In this document: positions 35,641 through 44,029 of the stretch, one piece after another
How positions within the stretch are numbered: the first letter of the stretch is position 1
Layout of the letters: each line of letters begins with the position of its first letter
NCBI RefSeq assembly: GCF_003415675.1
Contig: NZ_QFZK01000011.1
Location: 79,482 to 143,481 of the forward strand
Length of the DNA: 64,000 bases
Direction: 5' to 3'
Source: Rhodoferax lacus
GTDB taxonomy: Bacteria > Pseudomonadota > Gammaproteobacteria > Burkholderiales > Burkholderiaceae_C
Translations under genes and position numbers: made by a program
The notes under the pieces: generated by a model
Seen by the model: only the letters and a program-made list of their open reading frames with translations
Databases searched by the model: none
Told to the model about the DNA's origin: nothing

Positions 35641-36744
35641 CTATTCAACACTAACATTGATGTTGTACCCGTGATTTTTCAGCAACGCATGCTGCTTGGC
35701 CTTGGCCAAATCGTTCACCACCATCTCCCGGCACATCTCTTGCGCCGTGATCTCCGGTACCCAGCCCAGCTTCGCCTTTGCCTTGGACGGGTCACCCAAG
35801 AGCGTCTCCACTTCAGCCGGGCGAAAGTAGCGCGGATCGATGCGAACAATGGCCTTTTCACCCGAATACCCCACCTCCTCCACGCCAGAACCCGCCCAGC
35901 GCAGCGGCATGCCCAGCTCATTGGCAGTCCACTCAATGAACTGCCGCACGCTGTACTGCTTGCCGGTGGCGATGACAAAGTCTTCAGCCTGGTCCTGCTG
36001 CAACATCATCCACTGCATGCGCACATAGTCCTTGGCGTGGCCCCAGTCGCGCAGGGCGTCGATGTTGCCCATGTACAGGCAGTCTTCCAGGCCCTGGCTG
36101 ATGTTGGCCAGGCCGCGGGTGATCTTGCGGGTGACAAAGGTCTCGCCGCGGCGCGGGCTCTCGTGGTTGAACAGGATGCCGTTGCAGGCATACATGCCAT
36201 AGGCCTCGCGGTAGTTCACCGTGATCCAGAAGGCATACATTTTGGCCGCCGCATAGGGGCTGCGCGGGTAGAAAGGCGTGGTTTCCTTTTGCGGGGTTTC
36301 CTGCACCAGACCGTACAGCTCGGAAGTGCTGGCCTGGTAGAAACGGGTTTTCTTTTCCAGCCCCAGGATGCGAATGGCCTCCAGCAGGCGCAGCGTACCC
36401 AGGCCGTCCACGTCGGCGGTGTACTCCGGGCTCTCGAAGCTGACCGCCACATGGCTTTGGGCGCCCAGGTTGTAGATTTCATCGGGCTGGGTTTCCTGCA
36501 CGATGCGCACCAGGTTGCTGGTGTCGCTCAGGTCGCCGTAATGCAGCTTGAACCGCGCGTTCTCAATGTGCGGGTCTTGGTAGATGTGGTCCACACGCTC
36601 GGTGTTGAAGCTCGACGCCCGGCGCTTGATGCCGTGCACGGTGTAGCCCTTTTCCAGCAGGAACTCAGCCAGGTAGGAGCCATCCTGGCCGGTGATGCCA
36701 GTGATGAGTGCGACTTTGGGTGCGGTGTTCACAGAAGTATTCAT
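35641..36744 (-). CDS. gmd: GDP-mannose 4,6-dehydratase
   Basis: A 367-residue extended [63 protein letters not shown] with the catalytic Thr-Ser region, and [21 protein letters not shown] with the Tyr/Lys pair. It converts GDP-D-mannose to GDP-4-keto-6-deoxy-D-mannose, the precursor of GDP-L-fucose. It overlaps the preceding fcl gene by four bases (ATGA) and so is translated in balance with it. It is GC-rich. Confidence 0.95.
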   Translation of the reverse strand: MNTSVNTAPKVALITGITGQDGSYLAEFLLEKGYTVHGIKRRASSFNTERVDHIYQDPHIENARFKLHYGDLSDTSNLVRIVQETQPDEIYNLGAQSHVAVSFESPEYTADVDGLGTLRLLEAIRILGLEKKTRFYQASTSELYGLVQETPQKETTPFYPRSPYAAAKMYAFWITVNYREAYGMYACNGILFNHESPRRGETFVTRKITRGLANISQGLEDCLYMGNIDALRDWGHAKDYVRMQWMMLQQDQAEDFVIATGKQYSVRQFIEWTANELGMPLRWAGSGVEEVGYSGEKAIVRIDPRYFRPAEVETLLGDPSKAKAKLGWVPEITAQEMCREMVVNDLAKAKQHALLKNHGYNINVSVE

Positions 36745-37715
36745 GCGTGGTTTTTCAGAAAGTCCTGGTAGGCCTGTTGCAGGCCATCTTGCAGTGCCAC
36801 TTGGGCCTGCCAGCCCAGGGCGTTGATGCGGCTGCTGTCCATCAGCTTGCGCGGCGCGCCGTCGGGCTTGCTGGCATCAAAGTCAATGGCACCGGTGTAG
36901 CCCACGGTTTGGCCCACCAACTGCGCCAGTTCGGCAATGCTGATGTCCTGACCGCAGCCCACATTGATGTGACTTTGCATGGGCGACGTATGCTGGGAAT
37001 AAATGGCCTGCGGAAGGTTCATCACATGCACGCTGGCCGATGCCATGTCATCCACGTACAAAAACTCGCGCTTGGGGCTTCCCGTGCCCCAGATGGTGAC
37101 CATGGGTGCCTGGTTGACGCGCGCCTCGTGGAAACGCCGAATCAGCGCCGGGATAACGTGGCTGTTTTCCGGGTGGTAGTTGTCGCCGGGGCCATACAGG
37201 TTGGTGGGCATGACGCTGCGGTAGTCAATGCCATGGCTCTGGCCGTATTGGCGGTTGTAGCTCTCGCAGAGCTTGATGCCGGCAATCTTGGCAATGGCAT
37301 AGGGCTCGTTGGTGGGCTCCAGGGTGCCAGTCAGCAGGGCCGCTTCGCCCATGGGCTGTGGGGCCAGGCGTGGATATATGCAGCTGCTGCCCAGGATCAA
37401 AAGCTTTTTGACACCACTGCGGAAGGCCGCGTCCACCACATTGGCCTGCATCATCAAATTTTGGTAGATGAAGTCCGCAGGCAGGGTGTTGTTGGCATGG
37501 ATGCCACCCACCTTGGCCGCAGCCAGGTAGACCTGGTCGGGCTTCTCGGTGGCAAAGAAGGCCTGCACCTGGGCCTGGTTGCACAGATCCAGCTCGGCAT
37601 GGGTGCGCAATACCAGTGCCGAAGCCGGATGGTCCGCCGCTAACAGGGTCCGCACAATGGACGAACCCACCATACCGCGGTGGCCAGCAACGTAAATCTT
37701 GGGGGTGGAAGACAT
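36741..37715 (-). CDS. fcl: GDP-L-fucose synthase
   Basis: A 324-residue epimerase/reductase: [17 protein letters not shown] at the NADP site, [16 protein letters not shown] with the catalytic Ser/Cys and [20 protein letters not shown] with Tyr/Lys. Together with gmd it makes GDP-L-fucose for the fucosyltransferases downstream. It is the first gene of the 14-gene operon; ATG 37715 ([11 protein letters not shown]) is preferred over codons further upstream that lack homology. The 190 bases to the divergent phasin gene should hold the operon promoter, but I could not pick a convincing one. Confidence 0.95.
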   Translation of the reverse strand: MSSTPKIYVAGHRGMVGSSIVRTLLAADHPASALVLRTHAELDLCNQAQVQAFFATEKPDQVYLAAAKVGGIHANNTLPADFIYQNLMMQANVVDAAFRSGVKKLLILGSSCIYPRLAPQPMGEAALLTGTLEPTNEPYAIAKIAGIKLCESYNRQYGQSHGIDYRSVMPTNLYGPGDNYHPENSHVIPALIRRFHEARVNQAPMVTIWGTGSPKREFLYVDDMASASVHVMNLPQAIYSQHTSPMQSHINVGCGQDISIAELAQLVGQTVGYTGAIDFDASKPDGAPRKLMDSSRINALGWQAQVALQDGLQQAYQDFLKNHA

Positions 37716-37905
37716 GCAAACGGTTTTGAGGCTAATTCCCCGATTATCCACGCTGGCAACGCAAGGCCGCCCTCGTATCGCCTGCCCCTTCTCACGACGC
37801 AAGCCGTTCTGCATGTCGGGGCAAGAGGTGCTGTTCTAGGAAGCGCTCCCTATATCCGCCGCGCGCCAGCGCGTAGAGTGCAGGCACCGCATTCAGGAGC
37901 CTCAT

Positions 37906-38412
37906 ATGGTCACAAAGATTCACAAAAATTCGGCCACCCAGGCCGAAAGTCCCCCGCTGACAGATGCCGTCAAGGATTCGGCCCAGCAAATCTGGCAGGC
38001 CGGTCTGGGCGCCTTCACCCGCGCCCAGGCTGAGGGCAGCAAGGCCTTCGAGGCGCTGGTACAGGAAGGTGTGAGCATTCAGCGCAAAACGCAGGCCGTG
38101 GCAGAAGAGCGCATGGCCGATGCCACCCAGAAGATGGCCAGTATGGCCAGCGAGATCAGCAACAAGGCCTCGGGCCAATGGGGCAAGCTGGAACACATCT
38201 TTGAAGACCGGGTGGCCAAGGCGCTGAGCAATCTGGGCATGCCCTCTGCCAAGGAGATCAATGCGCTGATTGCCCATATTGATGAACTGAACAAGACAGT
38301 ACAAGAGCTGAAGGGCAAACCCGCCCGGAAGACGCCAGCCAAAGTGGCGCCCAAGCCAGCCAGCAAAGCCACCGCAAAACCCAAAGCCAAGGCGCCAGCC
38401 AAGCGGCCCTGA
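37906..38412 (+). CDS. Phasin, PhaF/PhaI-like PHA granule-associated protein
   Basis: A 168-residue protein. Residues 20-130 form an amphipathic helical phasin domain (IWQAGLGAFTRAQAEGSKAF and FEALVQEGVSIQRKTQAVAE) that binds polyhydroxyalkanoate granules. The tail is a histone H1-like Ala/Lys/Pro repeat (KPARKTPAKVAPKPASKATA), as in PhaF, which binds DNA and helps granule partition. The AGGAG ribosome site is well placed. A terminator follows and a PhaD-like regulator comes next. Confidence 0.88.
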   Translation: MVTKIHKNSATQAESPPLTDAVKDSAQQIWQAGLGAFTRAQAEGSKAFEALVQEGVSIQRKTQAVAEERMADATQKMASMASEISNKASGQWGKLEHIFEDRVAKALSNLGMPSAKEINALIAHIDELNKTVQELKGKPARKTPAKVAPKPASKATAKPKAKAPAKRP

Positions 38413-38440
38413 GCCAAGGTCAGCCCGGCAAACACCACCA

Positions 38441-38462
38441 AGGCGCGCAAGCGCCTTTTTTT
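38441..38462 (+). terminator. Rho-independent terminator after phasin
   Basis: Six-base-pair GC-rich stem AGGCGC/GCGCCT with a GCAA tetraloop, followed by a run of seven T. It lies about 30 bases after the phasin stop. Confidence 0.85.
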
Positions 38463-38563
38463 ATTGCTGCAAAGCAATACGCCGTTTCACACAAGCACCC
38501 TACACTTTGCCCACATGCCCATGAAAGCCAACCCCACACGACGCCACTAGGCCAAAATAAGCC

Positions 38564-39229
38564 ATGGTCAAAAAAGCCCCCCGCCGCACGGCCGAACGCA
38601 TTCTTGAAGTGACGCTGGAGCTGTTCAACCGCTTTGGCGAACCCAATGTTTCGACCACGCTGATTTCGGCCGAGATGGGCATCAGCCCGGGCAATCTGTA
38701 CTACCACTACCCGGCCAAGGACGAACTGATCAACGCGCTGTTTGACGCCTACGAGGGGCAACTCCACAGCCTGCTCAACGCCAGCGACAACGTGCGGGAT
38801 GTGGAAGACGCCTGGTTCTTCATGCACACGTTGTTCGAGCTGATCTGGCAATACCGGTTTTTGTACCGCGACCTCAACGACCTGCTCAGCAAGAACCGTC
38901 GGCTGGAGACCCACTTCCAGTCGGTGCTGAAAGAAAAAACCCGCTCCATCAAGGCCATGCTGGACAGCATGAACCGGTGCAGGGCCTTGCACATGGACGC
39001 CCGCGAGATCGAACCCACCGCTACCAGCATGGTGGTGGTGCTGACCTATTGGCTCAGCTTTGAATACGTGCGCGACCCGCGTCGTGCCCTGGAGCCCGAA
39101 AGCGCGCAGGCCGCCCTGCTGCGCGGCGCGCAGCATGTGCTCAACCTGCTGGTTCCCTATCTGGAAGCCAGTCAGCGCACGCATTTGCTCAGCCTGGCCG
39201 GCGCCTACAACCCGGCTGCGGCCAGCTGA
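38564..39229 (+). CDS. TetR-family regulator, PhaD-like
   Basis: A 221-residue regulator with N-terminal HTH RILEVTLELFNRFGEPNVST followed by MGISPGNLYYHYPAKDELIN. The GEPNVST and GISPGNLYYH stretches match the PhaD subgroup that controls PHA genes in Pseudomonas. It follows a phasin gene on the same strand, so control of PHA granule genes by an intracellular CoA ester is likely. The remaining helices form the ligand domain. Confidence 0.82.
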   Translation: MVKKAPRRTAERILEVTLELFNRFGEPNVSTTLISAEMGISPGNLYYHYPAKDELINALFDAYEGQLHSLLNASDNVRDVEDAWFFMHTLFELIWQYRFLYRDLNDLLSKNRRLETHFQSVLKEKTRSIKAMLDSMNRCRALHMDAREIEPTATSMVVVLTYWLSFEYVRDPRRALEPESAQAALLRGAQHVLNLLVPYLEASQRTHLLSLAGAYNPAAAS

Positions 39230-39240
39230 AGGACGAGCCG

Positions 39241-40014
39241 ATGGCAAACTGGACACCCTTTGCCCCCAAAGGCCACTTTGCCTATGACAGCCGGGCCATC
39301 AAGAAACAATGGGCGCGCCTGCACAGCTGTGACCAGGAGCCTCTGCCCGACACCCCCGAACTGCTGCAGGCCTGGACGCATTTTCACAACGGCCACTTTG
39401 AAGAGGCCCACCTGCTGGGCCTGCGCCTGGGGCCTGCGGGCCTGACGGTTGCCAACAAGGCGGCCTGCGTTTACGCCGCACAGTTGGAAACACGGCAAGG
39501 CGAACGGCAGTCGATCTACCAACGGGTGACCGAGCGGGCCGAAGCACAAATCCAAAACCAGCCAGACAACCCCAACGCCCATTACCTGCTGGCATTGTCC
39601 CTCGGCCGCTACAGCCAGGGCATCAGTGTGACCCAGGCCTTGGCGCAAGGTCTGGGTAGCAAAATCAAGACGGCCCTGGAAACCACCATCGCCCTGCAAC
39701 CACTGCATGCCGATGGCCACTTTGCGTTGGGCAGCTTCCACGCCGAAATCATTGACCGGGTCGGCACACTGATAGGCCACATGACCTATGGCGCCAGGAA
39801 GGAAGTCAGCCTGGAGATGTTCCTGCAGGGGTTTACGCTGCAGCCCCGTTCGCCCTTGGGTTTGGTGGAATACGCCGCGGCCCTGCTGATGCTCGAAGGC
39901 GACGCGCGCCAGGACGAGGCAGCTGCCTTGTTGGCACAGGCCGCCTCACTGCAAGCCATGGATGCGCGGGAGTATCTGGACATCGCGCAGGCCCAAGGCG
40001 GACTGGCACCGTAA
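39241..40014 (+). CDS. Hypothetical TPR-like helical protein
   Basis: A 257-residue protein of regularly spaced helices with TPR-like spacing, e.g. HFNNGHFEEAHLLGLRLG-type and HYLLALSLGRYSQGISV stretches. No signal peptide or membrane helix. It starts 11 bases after the TetR gene and is probably co-transcribed with it. I recognise similar proteins annotated as hypothetical in Comamonadaceae, without function. Possible scaffolding in the PHA cluster is only inferred from position. Confidence 0.7.
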   Translation: MANWTPFAPKGHFAYDSRAIKKQWARLHSCDQEPLPDTPELLQAWTHFHNGHFEEAHLLGLRLGPAGLTVANKAACVYAAQLETRQGERQSIYQRVTERAEAQIQNQPDNPNAHYLLALSLGRYSQGISVTQALAQGLGSKIKTALETTIALQPLHADGHFALGSFHAEIIDRVGTLIGHMTYGARKEVSLEMFLQGFTLQPRSPLGLVEYAAALLMLEGDARQDEAAALLAQAASLQAMDAREYLDIAQAQGGLAP

Positions 40015-40047
40015 GATGCAGGGTAAACACGTACAACCCTTCAAACC

Positions 40048-40302
40048 ATGTCCGACCTCAAAACACAATTCGAAGCCGCTGTAGCCAACTCCAAAAACCT
40101 GACGGAACGCCCGGATAACAGCACGCTGCTGAAAATCTACGGCCTGTACAAACAGGCCACCACCGGTGACAACACCGACAAAAAGCCCGGCTTCTCCGAC
40201 ATGGTGGGCCGCGCCAAGTGGGAGGCCTGGGACAGCTTCAAGGGCACCGCCAGCGAGGCCGCCATGCAGCAGTATGTGGAGCTGATCGCGTCGCTGGACT
40301 AA
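40048..40302 (+). CDS. Acyl-CoA-binding protein
   Basis: An 84-residue four-helix ACBP. It shows FEAAVANSKNL at the N-terminus, LLKIYGLYKQATTGDN with the Tyr/Lys that contact CoA, and RAKWEAWDSFKGTASEAAMQ, which is the ACBP signature. It binds long-chain acyl-CoA in the cytoplasm and buffers it for beta-oxidation or PHA synthesis. Bacterial ACBPs are less frequent but occur in Burkholderiales. Confidence 0.92.
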   Translation: MSDLKTQFEAAVANSKNLTERPDNSTLLKIYGLYKQATTGDNTDKKPGFSDMVGRAKWEAWDSFKGTASEAAMQQYVELIASLD

Positions 40303-40325
40303 CCCTGTTTCGGCCTGTGGCCGGA

Positions 40326-40655
40326 TCAGGCGCCTTTTTTGGTCACAGCCTTTTTGGCGGCCGGTTTGCTGGCCAGCAAGGCATCGAGGTTCTTCACAAC
40401 CTCGGCCTCGATCTTGTCCTTGAAAGCGCCCAACAAAAAGCCCAGTGTGGCCTCCAGCTCAAAGCGCTCTTTGTTGACGAGCAGTGAGCCCTTCACGCCG
40501 GAGCGGGTGAAGTGCACCGTATCGGCCGACTTGCCTTCTTCATAGGTGCACGCCATGCCGAACTCGGTCTCTGCCTGCTGGGCCCAGGCGAGGGCAATTT
40601 TGCGGGCAGCGGACATACCCAGTGTGTGATCCCGAACTATGTGAAGATGAGCCAT
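40326..40655 (-). CDS. Polyhydroxyalkanoic acid system protein (PHA_gran_rgn family)
   Basis: A 109-residue protein starting MAHLHIVRDHTLGMSAARKIA, the opening of the PHA-granule-associated family, with TVHFTRSGVKGSLLVNKERF and a final AAKKAVTKKGA tail. Members are found encoded near PHA and phasin genes, but the molecular role is not defined. It is convergent with the ACBP gene and its start is close to the divergent DUF1840 gene, so a shared promoter region is likely. Confidence 0.8.
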   Translation of the reverse strand: MAHLHIVRDHTLGMSAARKIALAWAQQAETEFGMACTYEEGKSADTVHFTRSGVKGSLLVNKERFELEATLGFLLGAFKDKIEAEVVKNLDALLASKPAAKKAVTKKGA

Positions 40656-40675
40656 TACCGATTCCAAAGAAGACC

Positions 40676-41005
40676 ATGTACAAATTCAAATCCCGCGCCG
40701 CTGGTGACCTGATCATGCTCGAGCCCAATGGCCGCCAGATCCTGGCCATATTGGGCCGCAGCGATGCAGCGTCACAGGCGCAAGGCATTCTGTTGCCCGA
40801 GCATATGCCAGAAGCCATTGCAAAACTCGAAGCTGCCATCAAGGCCGATGAAGACCACAAAGCGCAGGTAATCAAGGAAGCCCAAGACAAAGGCGAGACG
40901 CCGCCCCGTTTCGAGGGCATCTCCCTGCGCCAGCGCGCCGTGCCCTTCATCGAGATGATCCGGCGCAGCCTGAAGGACGAGAAGGAAATTGTCTGGGGGG
41001 TGTGA
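40676..41005 (+). CDS. DUF1840 family protein
   Basis: A 109-residue protein beginning MYKFKSRAAGDLIMLEPNGR, with a helix rich in charged residues (PEAIAKLEAAIKADEDHKAQ) and ISLRQRAVPFIEMIRRSLKD at the end. The family is limited mainly to betaproteobacteria, which supports the taxonomic call. Function unknown. The ATG at 40676 is chosen on the conserved MYKFKS start. Confidence 0.85.
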   Translation: MYKFKSRAAGDLIMLEPNGRQILAILGRSDAASQAQGILLPEHMPEAIAKLEAAIKADEDHKAQVIKEAQDKGETPPRFEGISLRQRAVPFIEMIRRSLKDEKEIVWGV

Positions 41006-41020
41006 TCTTCTTGAAGGCCT

Positions 41021-41707
41021 TCAACGGGTCTTGCCTCGCCAAGCTTCCAACTCCAATGTCCTGATGCCAAACCGCACTGCATTGCCGGGATGCAGTGCCT
41101 TGAATTCTTCCAGAACCAGTTCAATGAAATGCTTGCGGTCGTCTGGAGCAACCGTGTCTGGCACCCGCGTGCCAATGGCAGCCGCACTGGCTGCCTCGCC
41201 ATTGCGCACCATGGCAGCAAGCACGTCACGCAACAACTCCACACGGTTGAGTTCGTAGACGCCAATCATGGCGTCCACATAGGCTGCCTGCGGCACGTCA
41301 ATAAATGCGAGTGCCACCGGCAAGTAGACGCTGCCTCCAATTTCAACTGCCCTGCTGCGCAAGCGGCCACAGGCCATCGGATCCGCCATCAAACCGTCCG
41401 ACAAAAAGGCATGCAGGGCGAGGACAGTGTCTGTGCTCAAGTGGGCATGTTGGGAATCGCCCACCAGGTATTCAATGGCCTGCTTGTGGTTCAGGACCAT
41501 CTGGGTTTCCAGTGCGCCCTTGCCTTCGGCTGCCTGACCGAACGTGATCAGCCGCTCGGTATCCAGTCGGCTGTTGGTATTGCCTTTCAGCTGTGAGGAC
41601 GCCCAGGACAGGGCGGTCAAGAGGCGGCTCAAAACGTCACGGGCAAAGGTACCCGCAGGTGCCTGGTCCGCCGGCGAGCGCCCCAAGGCATGCAACTGAT
41701 CACGCAA
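41021..41707 (-). pseudogene. Fic-family remnant lacking the catalytic core
   Basis: A 228-codon frame with Fic flanks but no catalytic loop. The N-terminal part has LSWASSQLKGNT, like the inhibitory-helix region, and LNHKQAIEYL; the C-terminal part has FIDVPQAAYVDAMIGVYELNRVELLRDV, typical of the segment that follows the active site in large Fic proteins. Between them HPFxxxNxR is absent: after GGSVYLPVAL the chain jumps directly to AFIDVP. The first usable start is TTG preceded by an in-frame TAA two codons upstream, so the normal N-terminus is also missing. I infer an in-frame internal deletion in an already truncated gene. Confidence 0.7.
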
Positions 41708-41729
41708 GCCTTATCGCGTCACCTCAAGA

Positions 41730-42986
41730 TTACTTGTAGCTGCGCACGTCCTCAATCACCTTGCCGTCATTGGGCAAGGCACCGGGTGCCAGCAGCTCCA
41801 CCTGGCCGCGCAGTTTGGTCACGTCGCGGATGGCGTCACCTATACGCTCTGCCAGGCCTTCTGCCGGTGCGCCCGCCTCCACCTTCAGTGTCATCACGTC
41901 GTTGGCCATTTCGCCGCTGACCACCAGGCGCGCACGGCTGAGTTCAGGGAATCGCTTGACGATCTCATTCACCTGCTTGGGGTGCACAAACATGCCACGT
42001 ATCTTGGTGGTCTGGTCGGCGCGACCCATCCAGCCCTTGATGCGGGTGTTGGTGCGCCCGGTGGGGCACTGCCCTGGCAGCACAGCCGACAGGTCACCTG
42101 TGCCAAAGCGGATCAGCGGGTAGTCAGGGTTCAGCGTGGTCACCACCAGTTCGCCCACCTCGCCCTCAGCCACCGGGTCGCCGGTGCCGGGGCGCACGAT
42201 TTCCACGATCACACCCTCGTCCAGCACCAGGCCTTCCCGCGCTTCGGTTTCATACGCAATCAGCCCCAAGTCCGCCGTGGCATAGCACTGGTAGCCGGCA
42301 ATGCCGTGGGCGGTGAACCAGTCGCGCAGTGAGGGCGGATAGGCCTCGCCACCGAACATGGCTTTCTTCACCGTGGGCAGCGCAACACCCAGCTCCTCAG
42401 CCTTTTCCACAATGATTTTCAGGAAGCTGGGTGTGCCGATGTAGCCCGCGGGTTGCAACTCGCGCATGGCCTGCACCTGCTGCTCGGTCTGGCCGGTGCC
42501 ACCGGGAAACACGCTGCAACCCATGGCATGCGCGCCGGTTTCCATCATGGAGCCCGCAGGCACAAAGTGGTAGCTAAACGAGTTGTGGATCAGCTCGCCA
42601 GGCCTGAAGCCCGCCGCATAAATCGCCCGCGCCATGCGCCAGTAGTCTTTGGCCGTGCCCTCGGGCTCGTAAATCGGACCGGGGCTGGCAAACACGCGCG
42701 GCATGGCAGCGCCATAACCGATGGCACTGAAGCCGCCAAACACATTGCCCCCGGCCGCTCGCGCGGCCTGCTGGCGCTCCTGCAGCTCGGACTTGCGGAT
42801 GACAGGCAAGGTGGCCAGCGCAGCGCGACTGGTGATGGAAGCCGGGTCCACATCGGCCAGCAAGGCAGCAAACGCTGCGGACGATTGCTTCGCGTGGGCT
42901 ATCTGCCTTGGCAGAGCTGCCAACAAGGCAGCCTCACGGACTTCCGGCGTACGACTTTCCAGCGCATCAAACAGGGCGTTGTTCAT
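41730..42986 (-). CDS. Phenylacetate-CoA ligase-like AMP-forming enzyme
   Basis: A 418-residue adenylate-forming enzyme of the PaaK/CapK group. It carries IHNSFSYHFVPAGSMMETGA, YIGTPSFLKIIVEKAEELGV, AMFGGEAYPPSLRDWF, YATADLGLIAYETEA and IRFGTGDLSAVLPG, matching adenylation-domain motifs, then a C-terminal lobe with RIKGWMGRADQTTKIRGMFV. It probably activates an aromatic or other carboxylic acid to its CoA ester. It is the last gene of the liv operon, ten bases after the livF-like gene, suggesting activation of the imported substrate. Confidence 0.88.
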   Translation of the reverse strand: MNNALFDALESRTPEVREAALLAALPRQIAHAKQSSAAFAALLADVDPASITSRAALATLPVIRKSELQERQQAARAAGGNVFGGFSAIGYGAAMPRVFASPGPIYEPEGTAKDYWRMARAIYAAGFRPGELIHNSFSYHFVPAGSMMETGAHAMGCSVFPGGTGQTEQQVQAMRELQPAGYIGTPSFLKIIVEKAEELGVALPTVKKAMFGGEAYPPSLRDWFTAHGIAGYQCYATADLGLIAYETEAREGLVLDEGVIVEIVRPGTGDPVAEGEVGELVVTTLNPDYPLIRFGTGDLSAVLPGQCPTGRTNTRIKGWMGRADQTTKIRGMFVHPKQVNEIVKRFPELSRARLVVSGEMANDVMTLKVEAGAPAEGLAERIGDAIRDVTKLRGQVELLAPGALPNDGKVIEDVRSYK

Positions 42987-42996
42987 GTTGCGCTCC

Positions 42997-43809
42997 TCAA
43001 GCCAACCAGCGTTTGCGGCGCTTGTAGCTTTTGACATCTTTAAAGGATTTGCGCTCGCCACCGCCCACGCCCAGATAAAACTCTTTCACGTCCTCGTTGG
43101 TGCGCAAGTCTTCGGCTGCACCATCCATCACCACGCGGCCGGACTCCATGATGTAGCCGTAGTCGGCGTACTTCAGAGCCATATTGGTGTTCTGCTCGGC
43201 CAGCAAAAAGGTGACCTTTTCCTTGGCGTTGAGGTCTTTCACAATCTCGAACACTTCTTCCACAATCTGCGGCGCCAGGCCCATAGAGGGCTCGTCCAGC
43301 AGCACCATGCTGGGGTTGGCCATGATGGCCCGGCCAATGGCGCACATCTGCTGCTCACCGCCCGAGGTGTAGGCGGCCTGGCTGGTGCGGCGTGTCTTGA
43401 GGCGTGGGAAGTAGTTGTAGACCTTCTCCAGATTGGCGGCCACCTCGGACTTGCTGTCACGGGTGTAGCCGCCGGTGAGCAGGTTCTCTTCAATCGTCAG
43501 GTGGGCAAAGCAGTGGCGCCCTTCCATCACCTGCACCACGCCGCGCTTGACCAGGTCGGCCGGCGACAGGTTTTCGATGCGCTCGCCGCGCAGCTCAATC
43601 GAGCCCTTGGTGACCGCGCCGCGCTCTCCCGCCAGCAGGTTGGAGATGGCGCGCAGGGTAGTGGTCTTGCCCGCGCCGTTGCCACCCAGGATGGCCACAA
43701 TGCCACCCTCGGGCACCTGCAGGGACACGCCCTTGAGCACCAGGATCACGTGGTTGTAAATGACCTCAATGCCATTCACGTTCAGAACAATGTTTTTGGG
43801 TTCACTCAT
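42997..43809 (-). CDS. livF: Branched-chain-type ABC transporter ATP-binding protein LivF
   Basis: A 270-residue ATPase: Walker A ILGGNGAGKTTTLRAI, the LivF-type MEGRHCFAHLTIEENL, signature TSGGEQQMCAIGRAIM and Walker B SMVLLDEPSMGLAP. It has a 30-residue C-terminal extension (GGGERKSFKDVKSYKRRKRW), longer than E. coli LivF, seen in the beta-proteobacterial type linked to acyl-CoA ligases. It pairs with LivG on LivHM. A 220-base gap with inverted repeats separates it from the binding protein. Confidence 0.92.
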   Translation of the reverse strand: MSEPKNIVLNVNGIEVIYNHVILVLKGVSLQVPEGGIVAILGGNGAGKTTTLRAISNLLAGERGAVTKGSIELRGERIENLSPADLVKRGVVQVMEGRHCFAHLTIEENLLTGGYTRDSKSEVAANLEKVYNYFPRLKTRRTSQAAYTSGGEQQMCAIGRAIMANPSMVLLDEPSMGLAPQIVEEVFEIVKDLNAKEKVTFLLAEQNTNMALKYADYGYIMESGRVVMDGAAEDLRTNEDVKEFYLGVGGGERKSFKDVKSYKRRKRWLA

Positions 43810-44029
43810 AGCGAAGTTTCCATTCAGACCAAATGAAAACTCCGCAAACCGAAGCTTTCATTTGGCGGCCCCAAGGGGCCACCAACACACCACACATCCG
43901 GCGCGGCAGTGGCAAGCGCAGCGAGCCACCCCTTCCAGAAACACCGCGGAACCGGCTTCGCCGGACCGCAGGTGTTGCCCCCTTGAGGGGGGAACAGGCC
44001 ACACGGAGTGAGCCTGGAAGGGGGCGAGA
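43810..44029. repeat. Non-coding spacer with several inverted repeats
   Basis: Between livF and the binding-protein gene. It holds CCAAATGAAA (43829-43838) with its complement TTTCATTTGG (43856-43865), a short hairpin CCGGC-TTC-GCCGG region (43952-43964) and a CCCCTTGAGGGG palindrome further on. No coding frame is convincing. The sequence looks like a mobile intergenic repeat of the kind found repeatedly in Comamonadaceae, possibly able to halt or process the operon transcript. Confidence 0.5.
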
